From Polynucleobacter sp. AP-Latsch-80-C2 (lineage in GTDB: Bacteria > Pseudomonadota > Gammaproteobacteria > Burkholderiales > Burkholderiaceae), in contig NZ_JACVOY010000003.1 in the NCBI RefSeq assembly GCF_018882185.1, positions 124,001-188,000 of the forward strand: a DNA stretch of 64,000 bases, read 5' to 3'. Shown here piece by piece: positions 54,016 to 64,000 of this stretch. The first letter of the stretch is position 1. Every line of letters begins with the position of its first letter. The position numbers and the translations under genes are program-made. The notes under the pieces are model-generated. The model was not told where the DNA came from. It worked only from the letters and a program-made list of their open reading frames with translations, and did no database searches.

Positions 54016-55044
54016 TTAACGTTTTGGTGCTGTAGCAGTTGATTCTCGAATAACTAAATTAACATTAGCTTTAATTTTTTTGGGCAGGTTATCTACCCCA
54101 TTGATTTGACAAATTAAGTGATTGGCAGCCTGTGCCCACATACCTATTGCATCTATGTGGATTGTTGTCAGGCTTGGAAGTAGATGCCTAGAGATCTCTA
54201 GATCATCAAATCCCACAATGGACAGATCCTTAGGAACTTTAATCCCCTGTTTTTGAGCTTCCAATAATGCGCCCAATGCGAGTACGTCTTGGCCGCAAAT
54301 AATGGCAGTAATTTTTGGGTTATTCAGTAATAGCTTCTTTAGACCAAGTCTTGCCTCTTGTAGTTCATAGCGGCATTCCACAATCATTTCAGGCTTGAGG
54401 TAAATCTTCTTTTCAGCCAGTAAGGCAAGTGTTCCGGCAACACGGTCCTTTGCTCGATCATTGTTGGCGGTAATTCCGCTCAACATCCCAAAATGCTTGT
54501 GACCTTGATCCAGCAGGTGTTTGACGCCCAGCTTGATGGCTTCAGCGTTATCAAATCCAGAGGTATAGCCATTCAGAGGGGCAGCCAAGGATCCTACATG
54601 GATATAGGGAATATTGCGTGTCCTCATCAGCTTCAATGCTTCCCTTTGTTGACTGATACCAAAAAGGACTATTCCCTCTACACCTCTGGTGAGTAAATTG
54701 GTTATTTGTGTGGCTTCGATATTAGGGTCATAGTTGCTGCTAGCCACCAAGAGTTGATGGCCTGATTGGTTGAGCTGTCTTTGGAATTCAGATAGACCTT
54801 GGGCAAAGATAGCGTTATCTAAGGTTGGAACAATTGCGCCAATAGTGCCCGAGCGTTTTAGCATCAATGAGCGGGCTCCAGCGTTGGGAATGTAGCCAAG
54901 CCTCTTAATAACTGCATGTATCTTTTCTTTAAGGGCAGGGCTGACTGTCTCAGGTCGGTTGAGAGCGCGTGACACTGTTGCCGTAGAAACTTTTGCTGCA
55001 GCTGCAACATGATCAATGGTGATTGATCCGGTATTTTTTTTCAT
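54016..55044 (-). CDS. LacI family transcription regulator
   Basis: A 342-residue repressor with the LacI helix-turn-helix ITIDHVAAAAKVSTATVSRAL at 8-28 and the hinge helix YIPNAGARSLMLKRS at 52-66. A periplasmic-binding-protein-like effector domain covers 65-340. It includes GTIGAIVPTLDNAIFAQGL and VGFDDLEISRHLLPSLTTIHID. It is divergent from the ABC transporter operon. LacI-type palindromes with the centre AAGCGCTT lie near 55122 and 58658, so it likely controls both downstream units. The effector is unknown, probably the imported compound or a derivative. Confidence 0.92.
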   Translation of the reverse strand: MKKNTGSITIDHVAAAAKVSTATVSRALNRPETVSPALKEKIHAVIKRLGYIPNAGARSLMLKRSGTIGAIVPTLDNAIFAQGLSEFQRQLNQSGHQLLVASSNYDPNIEATQITNLLTRGVEGIVLFGISQQREALKLMRTRNIPYIHVGSLAAPLNGYTSGFDNAEAIKLGVKHLLDQGHKHFGMLSGITANNDRAKDRVAGTLALLAEKKIYLKPEMIVECRYELQEARLGLKKLLLNNPKITAIICGQDVLALGALLEAQKQGIKVPKDLSIVGFDDLEISRHLLPSLTTIHIDAIGMWAQAANHLICQINGVDNLPKKIKANVNLVIRESTATAPKR

Positions 55045-55114
55045 CAGTGCCTAAGGGAAAGTCCTAGTCTAATTTAGCCGTTCTGGGTAATTTTGCTAAC
55101 GAATTGTGGTTAGA

Positions 55115-55130
55115 ATGAAAGCGCTTACAT
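55115..55130. promoter_or_regulatory. LacI-type operator at the transporter operon start
   Basis: ATGAAAGCGCTTACAT is a near-perfect palindrome (one mismatch, GAAA against GTAA) with the AAGCGCTT core of LacI-family operators. It overlaps the presumed start codon of the first permease gene and lies 70 bases from the regulator gene start. Confidence 0.75.
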
Positions 55131-55918
55131 TTAGTTCATTCTATAAGGAATTGGAAATTTTTAGCAAGCTTTTATCCTTCTTTTTGTTCTGTGCGATTCT
55201 GCTGCTCGCTTGGTTTGGGCTGACAGAGTGGACGGGCACAATCTCGAGCGCTAGATTTCCATCTCCCATAGAAACTTGGAATTCTTTCAAAATTATTGCC
55301 TTGCAGGGTTATGGCAACGGCAAGCTTCATCAGCATGTCTTGCAAAGTGTGATCTTAGTTACCTCCGGATTTTTGGTTTCTTCCTCATTAGGAATATTGC
55401 TTGGGATTCTGATGGGTGCCAATAAAAAAATTGAAGCCTTCGTCAATCCAATATTTTTAACCTTGAGGCCAATACCCCCATTAGCATGGATTCCTTTGGC
55501 TATTGTTTGGTTGGGGCTTGGTAACTCCGCTAAGGTAATGGTGATTTATGTAGCAGCCTTTGTGCCGGCAGTGATTAATAGTTTTACTGGCGTTAGATCA
55601 ATAGAGGTACCCCAGCGAGAAGCCGCTGCTATGTTGGGTATTAGCCGTTTTGCTTACTATCGCGAAGTGTTAATTCCTGGTGCGTTGCCCCTTATTTTTA
55701 CTGGCTTACGCCTATCACTTCAGGCCTCCTGGACTACTTTAGTTGCGGCAGAATTAGTCGGTGCGACTTTAGGTTTGGGATCGATCCTAAATCAAGCGGC
55801 TCAAGACATTAATCCGGCCATGATTATGGTGGGCATGATTAGCGTAGCGATTTCTGGTTGGATAATGACTCAGATATTGGCTAAGGCTGAGCGCTATGCG
55901 ATGCCTTGGAGAGCGTAA
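55115..55918 (+). CDS. NitT/TauT-type ABC transporter permease
   Basis: Inner-membrane subunit of an ABC importer of the nitrate/sulfonate/taurine group. About 267 residues with six helices. It has LRPIPPLAWIPLAIVWLGLGNSAKVMVI and the ATPase-contact EAA loop REAAAMLGISRFAYYREVLIPGALPLIFTGL. The start is the ATG at 55115; an in-frame GTG at 55106 adds three residues. Neither has a good ribosome site, and the LacI operator overlaps the ATG, so the start is uncertain. It overlaps the next permease gene by 13 bases or fewer. Confidence 0.88.
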   Translation: MKALTFSSFYKELEIFSKLLSFFLFCAILLLAWFGLTEWTGTISSARFPSPIETWNSFKIIALQGYGNGKLHQHVLQSVILVTSGFLVSSSLGILLGILMGANKKIEAFVNPIFLTLRPIPPLAWIPLAIVWLGLGNSAKVMVIYVAAFVPAVINSFTGVRSIEVPQREAAAMLGISRFAYYREVLIPGALPLIFTGLRLSLQASWTTLVAAELVGATLGLGSILNQAAQDINPAMIMVGMISVAISGWIMTQILAKAERYAMPWRA

Positions 55919-56703
55919 TGGCACGTCAAGAACGCTTAAATCAAGGTGAGTTTGTATTGTGGACAGGGCTCGGTATTGCTAGCTTTGTTGGTTTTTGGTA
56001 TCTCTTTGTCCTTTTAGGGGTGGTGCCAAAGCAATTTTTACCGCCTCCACATGAGGTAGTTCTTAAGTTTATTCATTTGCTTAACGAGCCATTTTCTGGC
56101 TACACCTTATTGGCGCACATCGCTTCGAGTTTTCAACGCTTTTTGTATGGCTTCCTGGTGGCTGTCGTTATTGGTGTGCCGCTCGGTTTATTGATGGCCT
56201 TATCCAAATATGCAAATCAACTGATCACACCATTTTTTGAGAGTATTCGCTTTGTTGCTCCAATTGCTTGGGTTCCATTCGCAGCACTCTGGTTTGGAAC
56301 TGGTATCGGTGGTCCGGTATTGGTGATCTTTATGGGGGCATTTCCTCCGGTCTTAATTAATACTTATCGCGGAGCAATTCACGTAGATAAAAAATACCTT
56401 GAAGCAGCCAGAATGCTTGGGGCAGGTAAGTTGCGCTTGATGACTGAAGTCTTATTTCCAGCGGCCATCCCATCCATCATTGCTGGCCTGCGGATATCTG
56501 CGGGCTTAGGTTGGCAATCCCTAGTTGGTGCTGAACTCATTGTTGCATCTAGTGGCGTTGGTTACATGATGGTTAAAGGCCAGGCAAGTATTCAGACCGA
56601 TATTGTGATGAGCGGCATGATTGCAATTGGTCTCATTGGTTTATTGATTGATGTGCTTTTAAGGCAGGCTGAAAAGTTCGCTGTTCACTATAGAGAAATT
56701 TGA
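55906..56703 (+). CDS. NitT/TauT-type ABC transporter permease, second subunit
   Basis: A second permease of the same family, 265 residues with about six helices. ESIRFVAPIAWVPFAALWFGTGIGGPVLVIF matches the first permease. The EAA loop is KYLEAARMLGAGKLRLMTEVLFPAAIPSIIAGLRI. Presence of two different permeases suggests a heterodimeric channel, less common than the single permease of taurine and nitrate systems. An ATG at 55918 (M5) is an alternative start just after the first permease stop. The ATPase gene follows three bases later. Confidence 0.9.
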   Translation: MESVMARQERLNQGEFVLWTGLGIASFVGFWYLFVLLGVVPKQFLPPPHEVVLKFIHLLNEPFSGYTLLAHIASSFQRFLYGFLVAVVIGVPLGLLMALSKYANQLITPFFESIRFVAPIAWVPFAALWFGTGIGGPVLVIFMGAFPPVLINTYRGAIHVDKKYLEAARMLGAGKLRLMTEVLFPAAIPSIIAGLRISAGLGWQSLVGAELIVASSGVGYMMVKGQASIQTDIVMSGMIAIGLIGLLIDVLLRQAEKFAVHYREI

Positions 56704-56706
56704 TTT

Positions 56707-57504
56707 ATGGCAGATATTGTTTTCGATTCAGTAGAGCGCAGCTTTAAACAGGGCGGCAAAGAGTTTTTGGCTGTAGGCGGTGTTAACTTAACTGTTAAAG
56801 ACAAAGAGTTTGTTGCGATTGTCGGCCCATCTGGTTGCGGAAAGACTACTTGTTTACGCATGGTAGCTGGCCTTGAAATGCCTAGCAAAGGGCGGGTACT
56901 TGTTGGCGGCAAAGAGGTAAAAGGGCCTGGACCAGACCGTGCAGTGGTATTCCAGCAATTCGCTTTATTTCCATGGAAAACAGTTCAAGAGAATATTGAG
57001 TTTGGCCTGAAATCCATGGGTATGAGTGCGACTGAAAAGCGAGATAAAACTGCCCGTTTAATTTCGCTGATGGGTTTAGAGGGATATGAGCAGGCCTATC
57101 CTCATCAATTGTCTGGCGGTATGCAGCAACGAGTGGCTATTGCGCGTGCCTATGTCCTAGAGCCAGAAGTGCTTTTGATGGATGAGCCATTCGGCGCCTT
57201 AGATGCACAAACACGTGTAGTGATGCAGGAAGAGCTTGTAAGGCTTGCCCGTAAGAATCCTAAAACTGTCTTATTTATCACCCACGCTGTTGAAGAGGCG
57301 GTGTATCTCGCTGATCGTGTCGTGGTGATGTCCAGAAGGCCTGGTCTGATTCGGGATGTGATCGAGATTAAGCCTATTCGTGAAAAAGAAGGTTGGGATA
57401 CACATACTCGTATTGAGGATGTCATGGATTTGAGTTCTTTTGTGCAGTTACGTAGTCAGATTTGGAAGTTGTTACGCGAGCAAAACCTAGGTGTTGATCA
57501 TTGA
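56707..57504 (+). CDS. NitT/TauT-type ABC transporter ATPase
   Basis: Energy subunit of the importer, 265 residues. Walker A GPSGCGKTTCLRM (about 40-52), Q-loop VVFQQFALFPWKTV, signature LSGGMQQRVAIARA, Walker B VLLMDEPFGALD and switch histidine in FITHAVEEA. It closely follows the permease genes. The binding protein follows after a 31-base gap. Confidence 0.95.
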   Translation: MADIVFDSVERSFKQGGKEFLAVGGVNLTVKDKEFVAIVGPSGCGKTTCLRMVAGLEMPSKGRVLVGGKEVKGPGPDRAVVFQQFALFPWKTVQENIEFGLKSMGMSATEKRDKTARLISLMGLEGYEQAYPHQLSGGMQQRVAIARAYVLEPEVLLMDEPFGALDAQTRVVMQEELVRLARKNPKTVLFITHAVEEAVYLADRVVVMSRRPGLIRDVIEIKPIREKEGWDTHTRIEDVMDLSSFVQLRSQIWKLLREQNLGVDH

Positions 57505-57535
57505 TTCACTTTTGTAATGTCTGAAGGAGATAAAA

Positions 57536-58600
57536 ATGCAATTTAAAAAATCATTAGCAAGTATTTTGGGGGCAACGGTACTGGCAGCAGCAAGTGTTGG
57601 TAATGTCTATGCGCAAACAAAGCCTGCTTTAACCGAGATTAAAGTGAGTTATCAGCCTGCTTTGTATTGGGCACTTCCATTTTTTGTAGCAACGGAAAAA
57701 AACTGGTGGGGTGAATTAGGTCTTAAGCCAGAATTTAGTACTTTCCCCGCTGGCGTTCCGCAAATTGCAGCATCTGCCTCTAAGTCATGGGATGTAGGTG
57801 GCACTGGATCTGTTCCTGCTGTATTGGGTTATGTCCGCTTTGGTATTAAGACTATCGGATTGAGTAATGATGAATCAGCAGGCAATGCGCTGCTTGCTAC
57901 TAGTAAAGCTGCAGAGGCATTTACAGCCAACCCTCAATCATTAAAAGGGCAGACCATTGTATTGACTGGTAACTCCACTGGAGATTATGCAGTTCAATCT
58001 TGTCTTAAGAAATATGGTTTAGCTAAGACTGATGTTGTTATCAAGAATATGGGTCAGGGCGAAATTATTTCTGCCATGTCCTCGGGTAACGCTGACTTTG
58101 GTGGCTTGTGGGCACCAAATATTTATACGCTCGAAGAGAAGGCTGGAGCTAAGGTCATCTGTAGCGGTAAGGATGGTGGCGCTTTTGTTCCTGGCGCTTT
58201 GATCGTACGTGCTGATTATGCAAAAGAAAATCCACAGAATGTAGCTAAGTTCCTCGCTGTGTATTTACGTGCCTGGAAGTGGATGAATGCTAATAAGCCA
58301 CAAGCGATTGCCATGATGAAAAAGTTCTATGAGCAGGGTGGTGTCACAATTTCTGAGGCTTCAATGAAGAAAGAGTTTGATACCCGCCCTAACTATGACT
58401 TGGCAACTGAGTTGAAGATTATGGATAACTCTAAGGGCCCATCACAAGTAGACGGCTGGTTTAATTCTATTGCCGCCTTTATGCAATCAACTGGCGCCAT
58501 CCAAACTGTACCGCCAGCAAATGAATACATCACTGATGAATTCATGAAGATGGTGAATGCAGATAAAAAACTGCGTGATTTTGCAAACAACTCTAAGTAG
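57536..58600 (+). CDS. ABC transporter substrate-binding protein, NMT1/SsuA-like
   Basis: Periplasmic receptor, 354 residues. Signal peptide ends near residue 26 (VGNVYAQ). The mature part has the NMT1/SsuA fold: KVSYQPALYWALPFFVATEKNWW, then FPAGVPQIAASASKSWDVGG and IVLTGNSTGDYAVQSCLKKYGL. Two-lobed binding of small anions such as sulfonates, nitrate, thiamine precursors or aliphatic acids is known in the family. The ligand here cannot be told from sequence. It is followed by a strong terminator, so it ends the transport unit. Confidence 0.9.
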   Translation: MQFKKSLASILGATVLAAASVGNVYAQTKPALTEIKVSYQPALYWALPFFVATEKNWWGELGLKPEFSTFPAGVPQIAASASKSWDVGGTGSVPAVLGYVRFGIKTIGLSNDESAGNALLATSKAAEAFTANPQSLKGQTIVLTGNSTGDYAVQSCLKKYGLAKTDVVIKNMGQGEIISAMSSGNADFGGLWAPNIYTLEEKAGAKVICSGKDGGAFVPGALIVRADYAKENPQNVAKFLAVYLRAWKWMNANKPQAIAMMKKFYEQGGVTISEASMKKEFDTRPNYDLATELKIMDNSKGPSQVDGWFNSIAAFMQSTGAIQTVPPANEYITDEFMKMVNADKKLRDFANNSK

Positions 58601-58613
58601 TCGATAAAGCAAT

Positions 58614-58643
58614 CTAAAAAATGGGGGCAACCTCATTTTTTAG
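58614..58643. terminator. intrinsic terminator after the ABC operon
   Basis: CTAAAAAATGGGG, loop GCAA, CCTCATTTTTTAG: a 13-bp stem with one G-T pair, capped by a GNRA tetraloop. It separates the transport unit from the dehydrogenase unit. Confidence 0.88.
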
Positions 58644-60766
<2,123 letters not shown>

Positions 60767-60777
60767 GGATCGTAATT

Positions 60778-61782
60778 ATGAAAGCCTTGGTCTATACACA
60801 GCCAAATGAAATGCAGATCTTAGATCGTTCTTATCCTTCGCTGGATACTGAGGAGGTGGTACTCAAGATTGAGTCGGTGGGTATTTGCGGAAGTGATATG
60901 CACGCTTTTCATGGTCATGACCCTAGAAGAAAGCCGGGCTTAGTTTTAGGGCATGAATTTGCTGGAACCATTGCTGAAACCAGATCTTCGCTTTTTACCA
61001 AAGGGCAGAGAGTTACAGGCAATCCATTGATTACTTGTGGCCACTGCGAATATTGTCTGCAGGGAAGAAATAATTTGTGCGCGAATCGCACTATGGTGGG
61101 AATGACAAGACCGGGAGCTTTTGCTGAATATATGAGTATTCCTGCGAGCTCATTGATTGTCATACCCGAAGGCCTTAGTCTGGATGCTGCTGCATTGACT
61201 GAGCCAGCAGCCACTGCTGTTCATGCAATTAACTTATCAATGCGAGCCCTTCAAAGACCTATTCAAGAATGTCGTGTTTTGATATTGGGTGGTGGCGCTA
61301 TAGGAATGCTTTCTGCGTTGCTCTTGAAGCATTACGGGGTTGATGATTTAACGGTTGCCGAAGTAAACCCATTGCGCAGAAAAGCTATTGTGCAACATGT
61401 TGGCTGCAAGACGCTCAATCCTATTGATGAAAAAATAACTGAAAATTCAGTTGAATTTGTGATGGATTGCGTCGGTGCTGTAGTTACTCGCAACACAGCA
61501 CTGGCTGCCGTAAAGCCGGGCGGTGTGATGATGCATGTAGGCCTTCAGGATTGGGCTAGCGAAATTGACATGAGAAAGCTTACGCTTGCTGAAATCACGC
61601 TGCTTGGAACCTACACCTACTCCACGGTTGATCTTCAAGCCACCGTTAATTTGCTCGCTCGCAATGCCTTTGGCGACTTGTCTTGGGTAGAAAAGCGGTC
61701 TTTAGATGATGGGCCTCAGGCCTTTAGTGACTTACATGCTGGAAAGACAGCTGCTGCAAAAGTTCTCCTAAAACCGTTTTAA
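60778..61782 (+). CDS. zinc-dependent alcohol dehydrogenase
   Basis: Medium-chain dehydrogenase of the sorbitol/threonine dehydrogenase type, 334 residues. Catalytic zinc ligands are C in VGICGSDMHAF and H-E in LGHEFAG. The structural zinc site is C-x2-C-x2-C-x7-C (CGHCEYCLQGRNNLC). Cofactor domain: ILGGGAIGMLSALLL. Polyols are the usual substrates of this subgroup. AAGGATCG precedes the ATG. Part of the HisD-like operon. Confidence 0.92.
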   Translation: MKALVYTQPNEMQILDRSYPSLDTEEVVLKIESVGICGSDMHAFHGHDPRRKPGLVLGHEFAGTIAETRSSLFTKGQRVTGNPLITCGHCEYCLQGRNNLCANRTMVGMTRPGAFAEYMSIPASSLIVIPEGLSLDAAALTEPAATAVHAINLSMRALQRPIQECRVLILGGGAIGMLSALLLKHYGVDDLTVAEVNPLRRKAIVQHVGCKTLNPIDEKITENSVEFVMDCVGAVVTRNTALAAVKPGGVMMHVGLQDWASEIDMRKLTLAEITLLGTYTYSTVDLQATVNLLARNAFGDLSWVEKRSLDDGPQAFSDLHAGKTAAAKVLLKPF

Positions 61783-61802
61783 ATAATCGCGGGTTACTCA
61801 GT

Positions 61803-62951
61803 ATGCAATTTGTCTTTCATTCCACGCCCTCTATATTTGTAGAAAGAGGGGGCTCGGCCAGCCTTGCAAAAAAAATTCTGGAACGAGGCGGCAAATCTGT
61901 CTTAATTGTTACGGACCCCGGCGTTCTTTCTGCGGGCTTGCTAGATAAAGCGCTTCCCCCATTTAAAGAGTTAAAGCTCCCATTTCAGATTTTTTCCGAT
62001 GTTGAGGCTGACCCTCCAGTCCCCGTAATTAATCAGGCGGTGAAGGTAGCGCAGGACTATAAAGCGGATTTCATTGTGGGCTTTGGTGGCGGTAGCTCGA
62101 TGGATGTAGCTAAGCTTGTTGCTTTGTTAAGTCCTGGCACTGAAAATCTTGCCGACATATACGGCATTGGAATGGCCAAAGGACCAAGATTACCTTTGAT
62201 CCTGGTGCCTACAACTGCTGGTACAGGTTCTGAGGTAACGCAAAGCTCTGTAGTAACTGTCAGTGAAAGTGAAAAGAAGGGTGTTCTCTCACCCCATCTA
62301 TTGCCAGATTTAGCAATATTGGATGCAGAGTTAACGCTTGGCTTGCCGGCCCACGTAACAGCCGCTACAGGAATAGATGCGATGGTCCATGCTATTGAGG
62401 CATATACAACCAAGCATCTTAAAAACCCGATGTCCGATTGCGTAGCCAAAGAGGCTCTACGTTTATTGGCAGGAAATCTTCATCAAGCCGTTAACTCTGG
62501 AAGCGATATTGTTGCGCGTGAAAACATGTTACTCGGTGCTTGTCTTGGAGGTATGGCATTTACTAATGCGCCAGTAGCAGGAGTTCATGCATTGGCATAT
62601 CCGATTGGCGCAAGATTTCATGTGCCTCATGGCTTGTCCAATTCCTTAATGTTGGCCCCGGTAATTCGCTTCAATATTGAAGTGGCACATTCCATGTATG
62701 CAGAGCTCGGGCAGATCATTAAACCAGGACTTAAGGGTACAACTATCGAGCAGGCAAATGGATTGGCTGAGTATTTAGGCGGACTTGCTGGTGAGCTCGG
62801 TTTACCACAGCATTTAGTCGAGGTCGGCATTGCTGAGAGTGATATTGACCAGTTAGCCAAGGATGCCATGTTGCAAACCCGCCTTCTAAGCAACAGTCCA
62901 CGTGAGATCACGCTCAGTGATGCTGCTGCTCTATATCGAGAAGCGCTATAG
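61803..62951 (+). CDS. iron-containing alcohol dehydrogenase
   Basis: A 382-residue group III metal-dependent alcohol dehydrogenase. Cofactor motif GFGGGSSMDVAKLVALL near 93-109, PLILVPTTAGTGSEVTQ, metal ligands D and H in TGIDAMVHAIEAY, and H residues in AGVHALAYPIGARFHVPHGLSNS. It resembles 1,3-propanediol, lactaldehyde or maleylacetate reductase relatives; motifs do not decide which. It ends the dehydrogenase unit and its last six bases overlap the convergent LysR gene. Confidence 0.92.
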   Translation: MQFVFHSTPSIFVERGGSASLAKKILERGGKSVLIVTDPGVLSAGLLDKALPPFKELKLPFQIFSDVEADPPVPVINQAVKVAQDYKADFIVGFGGGSSMDVAKLVALLSPGTENLADIYGIGMAKGPRLPLILVPTTAGTGSEVTQSSVVTVSESEKKGVLSPHLLPDLAILDAELTLGLPAHVTAATGIDAMVHAIEAYTTKHLKNPMSDCVAKEALRLLAGNLHQAVNSGSDIVARENMLLGACLGGMAFTNAPVAGVHALAYPIGARFHVPHGLSNSLMLAPVIRFNIEVAHSMYAELGQIIKPGLKGTTIEQANGLAEYLGGLAGELGLPQHLVEVGIAESDIDQLAKDAMLQTRLLSNSPREITLSDAAALYREAL

Positions 62952-63818
62952 AGTTGATAAAAAATGTTGCTTGATGGCTAAAGTAATGTTTTGTCGACCA
63001 TGCTTTTTACGCTCGAGCAATCCAACCTTACGATAGATTGCTTTTCCTGGTAATTCTTGAATCTTGAGTTGGCGGTCGCTTGACCAAGCAATATTAGCTA
63101 GCTTTGGAACAATGGAGTATCCAAGACCTTGTCTTACTAGCTCAATAATGGCTTCTACTGAGTTGAGCTCCATGCCATCTTGAATCTTGAGTTTATTAGC
63201 TCGAATCGTTTGATCTACAAGATGTCCTGTCCAAGTATTTCTCTCAAAGCGAATAAAGGGCAGTGGCTTATCAGTGCCGATAGAGCCTTTCTTTGGTTTG
63301 GGGGCGCTTGGATAAATCAAGATCATGGGTTCTTTATAGAGTTCGGTCCATTGGACGTTTTGCGGTAGGGCAAAAGGAGACTCTGTCACAATCGCAGCAT
63401 CAAGACTGCCCTCAATCACTTGGTCTAAGAAGTTGCTAGATAAGCCTGCAATTAATTTAATCTCAAGCTCTGGATAGTGTTGCTTTAACTCATTGAGTGT
63501 TTTGCCAAAAGCACCCATGAGTGTTGAGACCAGCGCACCTAAAACAATAGTCCCGCTTAGATCAGTCTTGAGATTTGCTCCCAGAGCTTCGTAGCGTGCA
63601 ATGATTTCTTGAATTGGCTCTATTAAAGATCGGCCATGGCTATTTAGCGTAAGGGATCGTTTGGTCCTATCAAACAACTCAATACCAATTTCTTGCTCTA
63701 GTTGTTGTAATTGTTGCCCCGCAGCAGCAGCAGTCAGGCCAATTTCTCTCGCTGCAGCCGCCACACTCTTATGCCGAGTAATGGCAAGGAAATTTTTGAG
63801 GACTTTGATGCTGGACAT
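62946..63818 (-). CDS. LysR family transcription regulator
   Basis: A 290-residue LysR regulator with the winged helix at 4-65 (LKNFLAITRHKSVAAAAREI, GLTAAAAGQQLQQLEQEIGIELFDRTKRSL). A substrate-binding-like effector domain covers about 90-290 (GTIVLGALVSTLMGAF, ELNSVEAIIELVRQGLGYSIVP). It converges on the dehydrogenase unit and diverges from the partial gene at the right edge, so its main target is probably that gene rather than the diol cluster. Confidence 0.92.
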   Translation of the reverse strand: MSSIKVLKNFLAITRHKSVAAAAREIGLTAAAAGQQLQQLEQEIGIELFDRTKRSLTLNSHGRSLIEPIQEIIARYEALGANLKTDLSGTIVLGALVSTLMGAFGKTLNELKQHYPELEIKLIAGLSSNFLDQVIEGSLDAAIVTESPFALPQNVQWTELYKEPMILIYPSAPKPKKGSIGTDKPLPFIRFERNTWTGHLVDQTIRANKLKIQDGMELNSVEAIIELVRQGLGYSIVPKLANIAWSSDRQLKIQELPGKAIYRKVGLLERKKHGRQNITLAIKQHFLSTL

Positions 63819-63848
63819 GCTTTCTATTATAAATATATTCTTTATCTC

Positions 63849-63875
63849 AAAGAAAACAATTCTGAATTATTCTTT
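63849..63875. promoter_or_regulatory. candidate LysR binding region
   Basis: AAAGAA and TTCTTT arms enclose the inner palindrome AATTC-T-GAATT. It lies 30 bases from the LysR start, between divergent genes, the usual place for LysR autoregulation and activation. Confidence 0.4.
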
Positions 63876-63963
63876 ATTCCGCATTCCCCATTTTTTATTT
63901 CGATGTTATGGTGTAAAAAAGAACTTGCATAATTAAGATGTAGACTACGGAGGCAATGTAAAA

Positions 63964-64000
63964 ATGTCGGATATCAAGAGTAAGTCACAGCGGCGCACAT
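63964..64000 (+). CDS. start of a gene cut by the window edge
   Basis: An ATG with GGAGG ten bases upstream opens a frame of 12 codons (MSDIKSKSQRRT) that runs off the window. Too short to identify. The divergent LysR gene suggests it may be LysR-controlled. Confidence 0.5.
   Translation, partial: MSDIKSKSQRRT

Overview
The window looks like a chromosomal segment of a betaproteobacterium of the Burkholderiaceae, most probably Polynucleobacter or a close relative. This is an inference from gene content and order: rpsF-priB-rpsR-rplI-dnaB, alaA-hom-thrC-moeA-moaD-moaE, a complete iscR-S-U-A-hscB-hscA-fdx operon, nth beside a soluble rsxB, a PhaZ with a cysteine nucleophile, an orphan Bug-type binding protein, and moderate GC content. 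No species can be proved without a search. I found no phage, plasmid, insertion sequence or CRISPR array. The only mobile element is an intein inside dnaB.

Layout. 1-5.3 kb: uvrC, pgsA, tRNA-Gly and tRNA-Cys, a small lipoprotein, lexA and an asparaginase. 5.4-9.5 kb: the S6/PriB/S18/L9 operon with a structured leader, then dnaB interrupted in its ATP-binding P-loop by a 352-residue intein with a LAGLIDADG endonuclease domain and the residue signature of class 3 inteins. 9.5-12.8 kb (minus strand): a PsiF-like repeat protein, an NlpC/P60 lipoprotein whose signal-peptide codons also encode a terminator-like hairpin, a PIN-PhoH ATPase preceded by a probable structured RNA with its own terminator, and a Bcp peroxiredoxin. 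12.8-20 kb (minus strand): an aminoarabinose lipid A modification operon (arnT-B-C-A-D) with ArnA split into two genes and no arnEF flippase genes.

20-30.3 kb: alanine, threonine and molybdopterin synthesis genes, a small GIY-YIG protein, clpB behind a heat-shock-type promoter, and an MFS transporter. 30.3-41.8 kb: isocitrate lyase behind an AT-rich palindromic leader, a HIT protein, a TRAP transporter joined to 5-oxoprolinase genes (probably import and hydrolysis of pyroglutamate), and a second catabolic operon with CoA-transferase, Bug binding protein, an unusual thiolase-fold protein and its DUF35 partner. 41.8-46.2 kb (minus strand): DUF1841, nth, rsxB, phaZ and an aspartate/aromatic aminotransferase.

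46.3-54 kb: uvrB, then the ISC iron-sulfur assembly operon preceded by a candidate IscR site. 54-64 kb: a LacI-type regulator divergent from a NitT/TauT-type ABC importer, followed by a second unit with a histidinol-dehydrogenase-like enzyme, an SDR, a zinc alcohol dehydrogenase and an iron alcohol dehydrogenase, then a convergent LysR regulator. Near-identical LacI-type palindromes stand in front of both units, so they probably form one regulon for uptake and oxidation of an unidentified polyol or sulfonated diol. This cluster, the class 3 intein and the phoH leader RNA are the most interesting items.
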